A stretch of DNA of 64,000 nt, from NCBI RefSeq assembly GCF_019457595.1, contig NZ_CP080419.1, positions 2,232,001 to 2,296,000 of the forward strand. The letters run 5' to 3'. Origin of the DNA: Shewanella psychrotolerans. Lineage in GTDB: Bacteria > Pseudomonadota > Gammaproteobacteria > Enterobacterales > Shewanellaceae. The notes beneath the pieces were generated by a model. That model did not search any database and was not told the DNA's origin. It was given only the letters and a program-made list of their open reading frames with translations. Below are positions 40,305 to 49,437 of this stretch, piece by piece; the stretch's first letter is position 1, and every line of letters begins with the position of its first letter. Made by a program: the position numbers and the translations under genes.

Positions 40305-40327
40305 ATTAGATTAGATTAGATTAGATT
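40305..40327. repeat. Pentanucleotide tandem repeat (ATTAG)n
   Basis: About four and a half perfect copies of ATTAG, roughly 120 bases upstream of the candidate operon promoter. Short tandem repeats like this can change length by slippage. Confidence 0.8.
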
Positions 40328-40439
40328 GCTAAACATTGCGTAATTTTCACTACTCACCTTTTCAGATTACTTTTTGTAAGTTAAGTGAGTGTTAACAGTA
40401 TATGTTTAGTTTTTGCTCTAAGCGTTTTTGAGCATAATT

Positions 40440-40729
40440 AAGTTAGCTTTTGAACTAGCAACGCACACCAAATGCAGCCAAATCGGAGAAAGTTAGATAC
40501 CAAGTGTGAACGCGGCTGCGGCCTTTGCCAGCATGGATGCTGGCGTAGAGCCCACAGGGATTGTGCTCGTGGCGTGTCGCAGAAGTGTTTGCACATTCGC
40601 TCACCGCAGGTGATAGGTTGCCAGAAGGTTCGACCTTCAAACTCTCTGAACTAATACCCACTAAAGCAGTCCCTAAAAATCAAAATGTCATCGTTTTTCA
40701 TTCCAAGACCTACACACTTTGGGGCAAAA
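40440..40729 (+). repeat. Palindromic repeat unit R1 (right array)
   Basis: It begins AAGTTAGCTTTTGAACTAGC and ends ACTTTGGGGCAAA. In order: AAATCGGAGAA, CGCGGCTGCGGCCTT, perfect hairpin GCCAGCATGGATGCTGGC (40527-40544), hairpin GAGCCCACAGGGATTGTGCTC, GGCGTGTCGCAGAAGTG, hairpin CTCACCGCAGGTGA, then ACCTTCAAAC and CATTCCAAG. The first 176 bases (40440-40615) recur in R3 with one mismatch. ORFs of 60-75 codons inside are not believable genes. Confidence 0.85.
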
Positions 40730-41079
40730 GCTTCTTAGCTTTTAATTCTCAAGTCACACCAAACACTGTCAAATCAAAGAGATAAAATCACCTAGTGTAA
40801 GCTCGGTTTTGGCCTTCGAAATCATGGATGATTTCACAGAGCCCACATGGATGTGCTCGTGGCGAGCCAAAAGAGTGCTTGCACATACGTAGTTCCTTCA
40901 CATCCATGTGATCACGACATTGGTACTTCCGTGTACAGCACCCGCCGGACAGGCGATTAGTAACAGTGAAGGTGTGACCTTCAAACACACTTAACAAATA
41001 AGATGCAACCAAACGCAACTAAGGCTAATCCAAAAAATGCTAAACCTTCATTCTAAGGCCACTAAACTTTGGGGCAAAA
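40730..41079 (+). repeat. Palindromic repeat unit R2 (right array)
   Basis: A diverged, longer unit. AAATCAAAGAGATAAAATCA resembles L2 more than R1. Hairpin GAAATCATGGATGATTTC is at 40818-40835, and hairpin CACATGGATGTG sits inside GAGC...CTC. It has the extra module TTCACATCCATGTGATCACGAC shared with L1, the hairpin CGCC-GGACA-GGCG shared with L2, and the end motif ACTTTGGGGCAAA. Confidence 0.8.
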
Positions 41080-41081
41080 CC

Positions 41082-41371
41082 AAGTTAGCTTTTGAACTAG
41101 CAACGCACACCAAATGCAGCCAAATCGGAGAAAGTTAGATACCAAGTGTGAACGCGGCTGCGGCCTTTGCCAGCATGGATGCTGGCGTAGAGCCCACAGG
41201 GATTGTGCTCGTGGCGTGTCGCAGAAGTGTTCGCACATTCGCTCACCGCAGGTGATAAGCAGCCATGAAGGTTCGAGCTTCAAACACTCTCAGTAAATGA
41301 AAATACAGCCAAACGCTACTAAGCCAAAAAAGCTAAACCTTCATTCCAAGGCCTACATACTTTGGGGCAAA
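41082..41371 (+). repeat. Palindromic repeat unit R3 (right array)
   Basis: Starts with a 176-base stretch (41082-41257) identical to R1 except one T/C difference, then diverges (GATAAGCAGCCATGAAGG). Hairpin GCCAGCATGGATGCTGGC is at 41169-41186. It ends with CATTCCAAGGCC and ACTTTGGGGCAAA. Confidence 0.85.
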
Positions 41372-41402
41372 GGTGATTTAGGCAACTGAGAAGAATTGCT
41401 TC

Positions 41403-41579
41403 CTAGTTACCAGCACGGAATGGTACATATTCATTTTGCCTATGCATGTTTCCCAACAAAACAGTAGCTGCTAACCATTTTAAAGCTCTTCTTGTACTGT
41501 CAAATGCCATTTTTTGATAGCGGGTCTGTGGTGGTACCGTGACTCTACGTCTAAATGGTTTAGATTGCAGAGCAAGCAA
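41403..41579 (-). CDS. Possible small basic protein or gene remnant next to tRNA-Ser
   Basis: A 58-codon frame from a TTG at 41579 to TAG, translating as a basic N-terminal part (KPFRRRVTVPPQTRYQK) and a hydrophobic helix (LKWLAATVLLGNM). No good ribosome binding site is visible; an internal ATG would give 35 residues. The composition looks protein-like, but it could be the tail of a lost mobile gene. Family unknown. Confidence 0.3.
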   Translation of the reverse strand: MLALQSKPFRRRVTVPPQTRYQKMAFDSTRRALKWLAATVLLGNMHRQNEYVPFRAGN

Positions 41580-41674
41580 TTAGGAGTCTATGCCCTGTCT
41601 AGTTTTGAAGTGTGAAATTGTGATATGAAAAAACAGACGGAAGCATCGAATTTGCCCCAAAAATGCCCCAAAGC

Positions 41675-41713
41675 AAGAACGGGAACCAGTAAGTTACTGA
41701 TTCCCGTTCTTTT
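41675..41713 (-). terminator. Intrinsic terminator of tRNA-Ser
   Basis: AAAGAACGGGAATCAGTAA / TTACTGGTTCCCGTTCTT is a nearly perfect long stem starting five bases past the tRNA CCA. Confidence 0.85.
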
Positions 41714-41717
41714 AATT

Positions 41718-41805
41718 TGGCGGTGAGAGAGGGAGTCGAACCCTCGATACGTTACCGTATACACACTTTCCAGGCGTGCTCCTTCGGCCACTCGGACATC
41801 TCACC
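41718..41805 (-). tRNA. tRNA-Ser (anticodon GGA)
   Basis: 88 nt with encoded CCA. Acceptor stem GGTGAGA / TCTCACC with discriminator G; anticodon loop CTGGAAA (anticodon GGA, reads UCC/UCU). A long variable arm (GTATACGGTAACGTATC) is typical of serine tRNA, and the T arm contains GGTTCGAATCC. Followed by a strong terminator. It borders the accessory region, but no duplicated tRNA end or integrase was seen. Confidence 0.97.
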
Positions 41806-41960
41806 GTATCATTGAATGCGAGATATCATAGTCGATATTAACGCTGCCAACGGGGCGCTACTTTACGCAAATCACTAAACTGGGTCAAGTTAAAAAACAA
41901 TAGACTCAAACGTTTGCATAATTGATCGCCAACAAATACTGTAAACGCCTAAAATGCTGC

Positions 41961-43949
41961 CTATTTAAACTTACTGACTAACTCAGACATTGCGCTGACA
42001 TCGTTTAGTAAAACATCATTTAACTCACTCAACTTATCAGATACATCATGTGTTCGGCGGTAAATGTCGCTGATCTTCATCGCATTTTGATTTACCTCTT
42101 CCGATACCGCTGACTGCTCATGAGTCGCTGCAGCAATTTGCTCATTCATGCTATCGATAACGCTCACTTCTTTAACAATGCGTACTAACTCCTGACCCGC
42201 CTTAGTTGATTCACTGACACTGCTTTCCGCCCTCGCTTTGCCCTTTTCCATTGCCTTAACCGCTAACTGCGCTCCGCGCTCTAGACGTTCGGTCATGCTA
42301 CGAATATCTTCGGTGGAAGTCTGCGCTCGCTGCGCTAGACTTCGAACTTCATCTGCAACGACAGCAAAGCCTCGACCCATCTCTCCGGCCCTTGCCGCTT
42401 CAATTGCCGCATTTAACGCCAACAGATTCGTTTGCTCCGCAATACCGCTAATCACACCAAGTACGTCTACAATGCCCTTAATATCTTGGTCGAGATTATT
42501 GATGGTCAATGCCGCTTCGCCGATTTCAACCGCCAACTGATTGATGGATTGAGAAGTGCGTTCGACTTCTTCACTGCCCTCTTTTGCTTCCTTATTTGCC
42601 AGGGCCGATGCTTCAGATGCTTGCACTGCATTTTGCGCTATTTCCTGCACCGTTGCGCTCATTTGTGTCATCGCCGACGCGACTTGATCAACTTCACTGT
42701 GCCCTAAAGCGACATCTTCTCGCATTGCTTTGGCATAGCCTTCCATCTCTTGAGATGCGCTTAATAAACCTTTGGTATTTGCTCTAACTGTCCCTATGAC
42801 GGCTTCAAAGTCTTCCATCATATGATTAAACGCGTGGCCGAGCTGACCGACTTCATCTTTACCATCTAAGTCGACTCTAACGCTAAGATCATAGTGCTTT
42901 TGAGATTCGGTGACTTTATGGTGCAGAAGTCGAAGAGAACGATGCAGATACCGGCCAATCATAATCGAAACGATGATAATCAAAGAGCCAGATATCGCCA
43001 TTAAGATGATCACACCAATCATAAAACTTGTTGCCTGTGATAAGGCAGAGCGTGTATCTACAAGCAAGTTTTGAGAAAGCTGTTGTTCAAATTTTCGTAT
43101 TGATTCAATTCGTGCAGTTGATTTGGCGAACCATTCAGTGGAACTTTGGGCTTTTAGTTGCTGGGGATTTTGGCTAAATGCAATATCACGAAGTTGCTTG
43201 ACATCTGAAAACACCGCAGAGCTAGTTAACTGATTATACGCTGCACGGCTCTTGTCGCTCGCCAACGCCTTAAAGCGCTCTTCGTAGGTGTTTTGTTCTG
43301 ATACTAGGGTCGCAAACTTAAGAAACATATTAGGTTTAAATTCGCTATTACCAAAAGTCGAACTCAACACGGCACGCTCTATTCCGGCTCGCTCTTTCAT
43401 TTGCAGATAAGCTGCAAAACTGGCCGATTCAATAGCAATCGCTCTATCATCGCCTTGCTGACTTGCACTATCTACAATCGCGAGTAACGCGCTATTAAGC
43501 TTGCTATAGTAGGCAACTTCTTCAGGAACCGCTATCGTTTGTTGATCAACTCGACGACGAATATCACCCAACTGATCTAACAAATTGTTAGCATTGGCCA
43601 TATAAGGGATAAAGGCCTTGGGCATATCATGGGCGGCAATGAAAGATTTAAATTGATTTATCTGTTGATCACTTAGTTGACGCTGAGCTGGAAGTTTGTC
43701 ACCAAAGGCTTTGCCTTTCGATCCTAGAAATCCTGCACTCATCCCCCGTTCTTTTTGCAGCTCATGTACCAAATCGCTATTCACTAGGGTCAATTCGGTA
43801 AGGGTTTCAACTTGACTCAAACCATGATGCAATTGGTATTGGTTGTAAACCACATACAGACCAAAAAAAGTCGCCCCTAATATAGGTGGAACGATCACTA
43901 ACAAAAGTTTGTTTCTTATACTGAGGTTACTGATCCATTTCATTGTCAT
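41961..43949 (-). CDS. Methyl-accepting chemotaxis protein with NIT sensor domain
   Basis: 662 residues. Transmembrane segment 1 (about 14-33) and segment 2 (about 305-327) enclose a periplasmic all-helical NIT (nitrate/nitrite-sensing type) domain containing the typical [21 protein letters not shown] follows (about 330-385), then the cytoplasmic signalling domain with the conserved tip [18 protein letters not shown]. It probably adapts swimming to nitrate/nitrite or a related ligand; ligand inferred from domain only. The second ATG (two codons in) is a possible start. Confidence 0.93.
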   Translation of the reverse strand: MTMKWISNLSIRNKLLLVIVPPILGATFFGLYVVYNQYQLHHGLSQVETLTELTLVNSDLVHELQKERGMSAGFLGSKGKAFGDKLPAQRQLSDQQINQFKSFIAAHDMPKAFIPYMANANNLLDQLGDIRRRVDQQTIAVPEEVAYYSKLNSALLAIVDSASQQGDDRAIAIESASFAAYLQMKERAGIERAVLSSTFGNSEFKPNMFLKFATLVSEQNTYEERFKALASDKSRAAYNQLTSSAVFSDVKQLRDIAFSQNPQQLKAQSSTEWFAKSTARIESIRKFEQQLSQNLLVDTRSALSQATSFMIGVIILMAISGSLIIIVSIMIGRYLHRSLRLLHHKVTESQKHYDLSVRVDLDGKDEVGQLGHAFNHMMEDFEAVIGTVRANTKGLLSASQEMEGYAKAMREDVALGHSEVDQVASAMTQMSATVQEIAQNAVQASEASALANKEAKEGSEEVERTSQSINQLAVEIGEAALTINNLDQDIKGIVDVLGVISGIAEQTNLLALNAAIEAARAGEMGRGFAVVADEVRSLAQRAQTSTEDIRSMTERLERGAQLAVKAMEKGKARAESSVSESTKAGQELVRIVKEVSVIDSMNEQIAAATHEQSAVSEEVNQNAMKISDIYRRTHDVSDKLSELNDVLLNDVSAMSELVSKFK

Positions 43950-44313
43950 TATCCGTTATCCCTAACATTCACTTAGCTATAGCTATACGCGACTATGTTA
44001 GATGAGAAAATTAATATTACCTATCAATAATCCAATATATGGACACTGAAAGCTTACTAAAGGAGCCTTGCTTATAAACGTTAGCACAGATCTAAATCAA
44101 GCGCTTAATTAGGCTAATAAAACCTAACTCAATATAGCCAACTTGCTTGATTTAAACCCATTTTACCTAGCTATCGCTAACATCTACAATGCACAAATAG
44201 TCTAAGACGTCGATGAATCTCGGCCACAAAAAAAGCGCCTAAGAAGGCGCTTCTACATCTGATGTCGGCTAAATCTTATGCCTTTCAAATTGAGATAGAG
44301 AAATATATTTAGG
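43950..44313. other. Intergenic region holding the nadA terminator (44226-44252)
   Basis: No gene seen. On the minus strand AAGCGCCT-TCTT-AGGCGCTT followed by seven T bases (44226-44252) terminates nadA. The remainder near 43950 should hold the chemoreceptor promoter; I could not pick it out with confidence. Confidence 0.7.
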
Positions 44314-45381
44314 CTACGCGTTGCCTTTCACTTGCATATTGAGTGTCTTGGCAAAATTAAGCATTCTATCAAGAGGTAACAATGCGCGCTGTCTCAATGC
44401 TTCATCGACAAAGATCTCATGCGGCTGTTCGCTGTTATTCAATAATGCCTGTTCAATGGCTTTCAAGCCATTCATCGCCATCCAGGGACAATGCGCACAA
44501 CTTCGGCATGTTGCGCCGTTTCCGCCAGTGGGCGCTTCAATCAAGATTTTATTTGGCGCAGCTTGCTGCATTTTGTAGAAAATACCCTTATCGGTCGCAA
44601 CAATAAAGGTATCGTTGTCCATAGTTTGCGCGGCTTTAATTAGCTGGCTTGTCGAACCCACCGCATCGGCAAGTTCAACTACACTGGCTGGTGATTCTGG
44701 ATGAACTAACACCGCAGCGTTTGGATGCAATGCTTTAAGCTCGCGTAAGGCTTTAGCCTTAAACTCGTCATGGACAATACACTCACCTTGCCACATTAGC
44801 ATCTCGGCACCGGTTTGCTTAGCAATATAGCTTCCAAGATGACGGTCTGGGCCCCAAATAATTTTTTTACCTTCGCTATCGAGATGTTCAACAATTTCAA
44901 GTGCAATACTGGAGGTAACCACCCAGTCGGCTCGCGCTTTGACTGCTGCAGAGGTATTAGCGTAAACAACGACGGTATGATCGGGGTGAGCGTCACAAAA
45001 CGCACTAAAGGTCTCTATTGGACACCCTACATCGAGGGAACAGGTCGCCTCAAGGGTTGGCATTAATACCGTTTTTTCTGGGCTCAAAATCTTAGAGGTT
45101 TCGCCCATAAACTTAACCCCAGCCACGATTAATGTTTTTGCCGGATGATCACGACCAAATCGTGCCATCTCAAGTGAATCGGAAACACAGCCGCCCGTTT
45201 CCTCAGCTAACGCCTGAATTTCTGGATCGGTATAGTAGTGCGCAACTAAAACGGCTTCTTTCTCTTTTAATAGCTGCTTAATGCGCGCCTTATACTCCTG
45301 CTTTTCTATTTCATTTAGCGGAATAGGCTTCGCGGGAAATGGATACTGTATGTTTTCAATACTTGGGGCTGATTGACTCAT
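44314..45381 (-). CDS. nadA: Quinolinate synthase A
   Basis: Condenses iminoaspartate and dihydroxyacetone phosphate to quinolinate for NAD synthesis, using an oxygen-sensitive 4Fe-4S cluster. Three cluster cysteines are expected; candidates lie in [20 protein letters not shown] and [12 protein letters not shown]. Substrate motifs [11 protein letters not shown] and [12 protein letters not shown] are visible. Length 355 is close to E. coli (347). Downstream of the bkd operon but separated from it by a terminator. Confidence 0.97.
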   Translation of the reverse strand: MSQSAPSIENIQYPFPAKPIPLNEIEKQEYKARIKQLLKEKEAVLVAHYYTDPEIQALAEETGGCVSDSLEMARFGRDHPAKTLIVAGVKFMGETSKILSPEKTVLMPTLEATCSLDVGCPIETFSAFCDAHPDHTVVVYANTSAAVKARADWVVTSSIALEIVEHLDSEGKKIIWGPDRHLGSYIAKQTGAEMLMWQGECIVHDEFKAKALRELKALHPNAAVLVHPESPASVVELADAVGSTSQLIKAAQTMDNDTFIVATDKGIFYKMQQAAPNKILIEAPTGGNGATCRSCAHCPWMAMNGLKAIEQALLNNSEQPHEIFVDEALRQRALLPLDRMLNFAKTLNMQVKGNA

Positions 45382-45450
45382 GCTTAAACCAATAGGATAC
45401 GACTGATTAGGGCATTATACTTAATTCGACTGCAAAGATTAACTCTAGAA

Positions 45451-45480
45451 AAAAAAAAGAGCGCAGCGCGCTCTTTTTCT
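45451..45480. terminator. Terminator of the bkd operon
   Basis: AAAAAGAGCGC-AGC-GCGCTCTTTTT between bkdC and nadA, with A and T runs on both sides. Confidence 0.9.
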
Positions 45481-45493
45481 ATAGGTGACAATA

Positions 45494-47074
45494 CTAGTGC
45501 ATCGCCAGCAACATCTCCTGCGGTTGCTCTAAATAACGCTTCCACAGGTTACAGAACTTAGCAATGGTTCCACCATCAATAACGCGATGGTCACCCGACC
45601 AGCTTACTTGCATGATCTTGCGTGCTTCGACTTCACCTTTGTCATTAAACCTTGGTAAGGTTTGCAGTTTACCTAAGGCAACGATGGCGACCTCGGGCTT
45701 GTTAATGATCGGCGTTGCAACCGTGCCCCCTAACGCACCAATGTTAGAGATAGAGATACTGCCACCCTTTAGATCCTGTGGGCTAACTCGGCCACTACGT
45801 GCATCCTTGGTCAGACGCGTGATCTCCGCCGCGACTTCGAGAATAGACTTATTTTGTACATCTTTAACGTTAGGTACTAACAAGCCCACTTTTGAGTCGA
45901 CTGCCATACCTATATTGTGTGAGGCCAAATATGTCTGTTCACTGCAGTCGTCATTTACACGGCTATTAATATCTGGGAATTGCGTCAATGCTAATGACAT
46001 TGCTTTCATAAAAAATGGCATCATCGTTAGCTTTAATTCGTCAGTGGAGTAACGCTGCTTCATCGACTCTCGCAGGGTAACCAACTCAGTTAAATCTAAC
46101 TCTTCGCAGTAGGTAAAATGAGGAATGGTCGATACTGACTCCATCATCATCTTAGCCATCACAGCACGAACACCACGGATCGGCTCGACGCGATCGCCAA
46201 CTGTTATCGGCGTCGACACAGCTGCAGTGTGAGTTTGCTCAGCGGCTTCCACTTTAGCTGCACGCGCCTTTGTCGCTTCACCACCTCGATACCTTTCAAC
46301 GTCCTCTTTATAAACACGGCCATGCTTACCCGTGCCAGGAACAAGGGCTAAGTCAATATCATAACTACGAGCGAGACGTCTCACGGCAGGACTAGCCAAT
46401 GCCTTACCATTTGTTGGTAATACAGCTTCTACGCTGTCATTTTGTTGTTCATCTTTGGCAATGTCTGCCACAGGCGCAGCCGATGACACAACATCAGAGT
46501 CAACTTCAATGGCAAACAAAGGCGAATGCACCTTTGCTAGTTGTCCTTTACGATAATGGAGTTTTACCACCTTACCGTTTTTTATCGCAGGAATTTGTAC
46601 TAGCGCTTTATCGGTCATTACATCGGCTATCGGTTGGTCTTCGACCACCATATCGCCTTCTTCGATTAACCATTCCACGAGTTCACACTCGACGATACCT
46701 TCACCGATATCGGGGAGTAAAAACTCTTCAATCACCTTGCCGCCAGCCTGTGTTACGGCCGCACTTTCTTGTGAACTGTTTTCATCAACATTCACAGCCA
46801 CACCCGATTTTTCCTCGCTAGCTCCCCCTGCAGCATCCTCTAACTCCACCGAATAGAGAGGGGCGTGAACTTTAGCTATATCGCCTTTTTTATAGTGAAG
46901 TTTTTTGATGACACCAGCGTGAGGTGCAGGGATCTGAACCAAGGCTTTATCCGTCATAACGTCGGCTATGGGTTGATCTTCTGTAACCACATCACCTTCG
47001 CTAACGAGCCACTCGACCAGCTCACACTCGACAACACCTTCACCGATGTCCGGCAAAATAAAATCTTTGATCAT
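45494..47074 (-). CDS. bkdC: Branched-chain 2-oxoacid dehydrogenase E2 (dihydrolipoyl acyltransferase)
   Basis: Core of the complex oxidising the keto acids of Val, Leu and Ile to acyl-CoA. It has two lipoyl domains (about residues 1-78 and 115-193), each with the lipoylated lysine in VMTDKALVQIPA. A peripheral-subunit-binding domain follows (ASPAVRRLARSYDIDL, about 225-260), then the catalytic acyltransferase with SWSGDHRVIDGGTIAKF at the end. Length 526; two lipoyl domains make it longer than single-lipoyl BkdB proteins. Last gene of a three-gene operon; no E3 gene follows, so E3 must come from elsewhere. Confidence 0.95.
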   Translation of the reverse strand: MIKDFILPDIGEGVVECELVEWLVSEGDVVTEDQPIADVMTDKALVQIPAPHAGVIKKLHYKKGDIAKVHAPLYSVELEDAAGGASEEKSGVAVNVDENSSQESAAVTQAGGKVIEEFLLPDIGEGIVECELVEWLIEEGDMVVEDQPIADVMTDKALVQIPAIKNGKVVKLHYRKGQLAKVHSPLFAIEVDSDVVSSAAPVADIAKDEQQNDSVEAVLPTNGKALASPAVRRLARSYDIDLALVPGTGKHGRVYKEDVERYRGGEATKARAAKVEAAEQTHTAAVSTPITVGDRVEPIRGVRAVMAKMMMESVSTIPHFTYCEELDLTELVTLRESMKQRYSTDELKLTMMPFFMKAMSLALTQFPDINSRVNDDCSEQTYLASHNIGMAVDSKVGLLVPNVKDVQNKSILEVAAEITRLTKDARSGRVSPQDLKGGSISISNIGALGGTVATPIINKPEVAIVALGKLQTLPRFNDKGEVEARKIMQVSWSGDHRVIDGGTIAKFCNLWKRYLEQPQEMLLAMH

Positions 47075-47084
47075 GCCTATACTC

Positions 47085-48062
47085 CTAATATTTCATCGAC
47101 GCTTTGATCGCTTCAAAGGTTTTGAGCGCATCTGGCATATATTCTTTTTCATGAACCAAAGGATAAGGCGTATCAAGACCACACACTCGGCTAATCGGCG
47201 ATTCGAGATAAAGAAAACACTCTTCTTGGATCGTTGCTGCGATTTCGCCCGCAAATCCGCCTGTTAGTGGTGCTTCATGATTGATAAGTAAACGTCCTGT
47301 CTTCTTGACTGATGTGGCTACCGTATCAACGTCCCATGGCGCTAATGTACGCAAGTCAATGATCTCACATGAGATCCCTTTCTTCGCTGCCATCTGGGCC
47401 GCATTTTCGATGATCTCCATCTGGGCGCCCCATGCGAGTAACGTAATGTCGGTACCCTCTTTAACCACCTCAGCTTTCCCTAGCTCAATCTCATAATCCC
47501 CTTCAGGCACTTCACCGACGCTGGCACGGTACAAACGTTTAGGTTCAAAAAATACCACTGGGTTTTTATCACGGATTGAGGCTAGCAATAGCCCTTTGGC
47601 CTGGTACGCATTACGTGGCACAACCACCTTCAAACCCGCTGTTTGCGTAAAATAAGCCTCTGGTGATTGTGAATGATAGTGGCCACCGGCAATACCACCG
47701 CCGTATGGCGTTCTGTAGATGATCCCACCGACGTTAAACTCATTACCACTGCGGTATCTGAATTTAGCCGACTCATTGACTATCTGATCGATGGCGGGAA
47801 AAATATAGTCAGCAAATTGGATCTCGGCGATCGCAGTCATGCCGTTTGAGGCTAAACCATTTGCAAACCCTGCAATACCCTGCTCGGTCAGCGGCGTATT
47901 AAAACAGCGATCACGGCCAAACTTTTCTTGTAGCCCAGACGTTGCACGGAATACGCCGCCAAAATGACCCACATCTTCGCCAAATAATACTGTTTTATCA
48001 TCGGCTTCCATAGCGATCGTCAAAGCATCATTGATGGCTTGTAACATATTAATCTTGGCCAC
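47085..48062 (-). CDS. bkdB: Branched-chain 2-oxoacid dehydrogenase E1 beta subunit
   Basis: 325-residue beta subunit of the thiamine diphosphate-dependent decarboxylase. It shows the transketolase pyrimidine-binding pattern ([34 protein letters not shown]), the [20 protein letters not shown] loop and the C-terminal [17 protein letters not shown]. It lies three bases after the alpha-subunit gene and ten bases before the E2 gene, so the three are co-transcribed. Symbol usage for E1 subunits varies (bkdA2 is a synonym). Confidence 0.93.
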   Translation of the reverse strand: MAKINMLQAINDALTIAMEADDKTVLFGEDVGHFGGVFRATSGLQEKFGRDRCFNTPLTEQGIAGFANGLASNGMTAIAEIQFADYIFPAIDQIVNESAKFRYRSGNEFNVGGIIYRTPYGGGIAGGHYHSQSPEAYFTQTAGLKVVVPRNAYQAKGLLLASIRDKNPVVFFEPKRLYRASVGEVPEGDYEIELGKAEVVKEGTDITLLAWGAQMEIIENAAQMAAKKGISCEIIDLRTLAPWDVDTVATSVKKTGRLLINHEAPLTGGFAGEIAATIQEECFLYLESPISRVCGLDTPYPLVHEKEYMPDALKTFEAIKASMKY

Positions 48063-48065
48063 GAT

Positions 48066-49244
48066 TTATACTCTCCCTGCGCTATGTGGATAGGAATCCG
48101 GATACTTTTTAATGTGCTGTTTCAATGTGGCTAGCTGCTGCTTCAAACGTGGGGTTGGCGTATCGTAGACATCATTGATTATTTCATCGACGTGGGTGAC
48201 TGGTAATTTCTCAGCAACCTTAACTGCAGCCAACACCTCTTGACGATATTTCTCATATAAACCCTGATCGTCACTTTCGGACAACCAGCCTTTATTCATC
48301 ATCCACAATTTAAATCGTTTAACGGGATCGTGTTGTTGCCATTTGGCTTCTTCTTCTTTCGAGCGGTAACCCGATGGATCATCCGAAGAAGAGTGCGCGC
48401 CTAAGCGATAGGTCATGGCTTCAATCAAGACTGGCGCATTATGCTCTAGCGCATAAGCTCTGGCCTGCTGAGTTGCCGCCAATACCGCTAACATATCGTT
48501 ACCATCGACACGTATGGTATGCATGCCATAGCCTATGCCACGGCTTGCAATACCATTACCGGCAAACTGCTCGCTAGTTGGAGTCGAAATGGCGTAACCA
48601 TTGTTACGACAGAAGAAAATGGTTGGAGATTTCAGGACTGCGGCCATATTTAAACCCGCGTGGAAATCACCTTCAGATGCAGCTCCTTCACCAAAATAGC
48701 AAATAGCAACATTGCGTTTGCCTTGCATTTTTAAGCTGTAGCCGACACCCGTTGCCTGAGGGATCTGGGTTGCAAGTGGCGAAGAAATAGTTTGGTAATG
48801 TAACGCTTGGCTACCATAGTGGATTGGCATCTGCCGCCCTTTACCTAAATCTTTTTCGTTACTGAACATCTGATTCATAAACTGTTCAGTTGAAAAACCG
48901 CGATAACGAATCGCTGCATGCTCTCGATACTGGGCTAAAATCACATCTTCATTATCGAGGGCAGCCACACTGCCAACGATTGATGCTTCTTCACCAGTAC
49001 AAGTCATATAAAAACTGATGCGTCCCTGACGCTGAGCGCCTAACATGCGTTCATCGAGTACTCGTGTGAAAACACAAGTATCATAAATTTTTTCGGCTAA
49101 TGGCTGGTCAATAACAGGCAAAACCGCCTTTTCAAAGGTGGTTCCGTCGGCTTGTAAGATCTTCAAGATCGGAATTGACAGTGAATCCTTATCGAGAAAG
49201 CTGACACGATGGACAGTTTCTGTAGTGCTTGTTGCGTTGCTCAT
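48066..49244 (-). CDS. bkdA: Branched-chain 2-oxoacid dehydrogenase E1 alpha subunit
   Basis: 392 residues with the E1 alpha signature: DERMLGAQRQGRISFY, then the thiamine diphosphate/Mg motif GEGAASEGDFHAGLNMAAV...NNGYAIS. It carries the phospho-loop region TYRLGAHSSSDDPSGYR typical of branched-chain (and not pyruvate) enzymes. First gene of the operon bkdA-bkdB-bkdC. An AAGAGA-like ribosome binding site lies before the ATG. Confidence 0.94.
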   Translation of the reverse strand: MSNATSTTETVHRVSFLDKDSLSIPILKILQADGTTFEKAVLPVIDQPLAEKIYDTCVFTRVLDERMLGAQRQGRISFYMTCTGEEASIVGSVAALDNEDVILAQYREHAAIRYRGFSTEQFMNQMFSNEKDLGKGRQMPIHYGSQALHYQTISSPLATQIPQATGVGYSLKMQGKRNVAICYFGEGAASEGDFHAGLNMAAVLKSPTIFFCRNNGYAISTPTSEQFAGNGIASRGIGYGMHTIRVDGNDMLAVLAATQQARAYALEHNAPVLIEAMTYRLGAHSSSDDPSGYRSKEEEAKWQQHDPVKRFKLWMMNKGWLSESDDQGLYEKYRQEVLAAVKVAEKLPVTHVDEIINDVYDTPTPRLKQQLATLKQHIKKYPDSYPHSAGRV

Positions 49245-49437
49245 ACTATTCTCTTATCAGCTGAGTTTTCTTGTTATCTGGTTGCGAATGCAGACACCAC
49301 TCGCTCTCTTTGTTAATTACGCGGCCTTAAAATTACGTTAACGTAAACTACCTATCAAGCTTAACGAGTTTAAAGCCACTAACTAGCATCCTCACCGGAT
49401 GTATATCTAGCTTTACAACACTCTGTTCTAACCCGTA

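Noticed and set aside
40455..41296. Open frames of 60-76 codons in the right repeats
   Set aside because: The same frame recurs in R1 and R3 only because the DNA is duplicated; it does not hold in R2.
35365..41371. CRISPR array
   Set aside because: Units are about 290-350 bp with internal palindromes; there are no short regular repeats with unique spacers and no cas genes.
34248..41660. 14-base inverted match TTGGGGCAAATTCG at 34248-34261 and 41647-41660 as island ends
   Set aside because: A pair this short is expected by chance in a 64-kb window and no target duplication accompanies it.
35149..41805. Genomic island integrated at tRNA-Ser
   Set aside because: No integrase gene and no duplicated tRNA 3' end were found on the far side of the accessory region.
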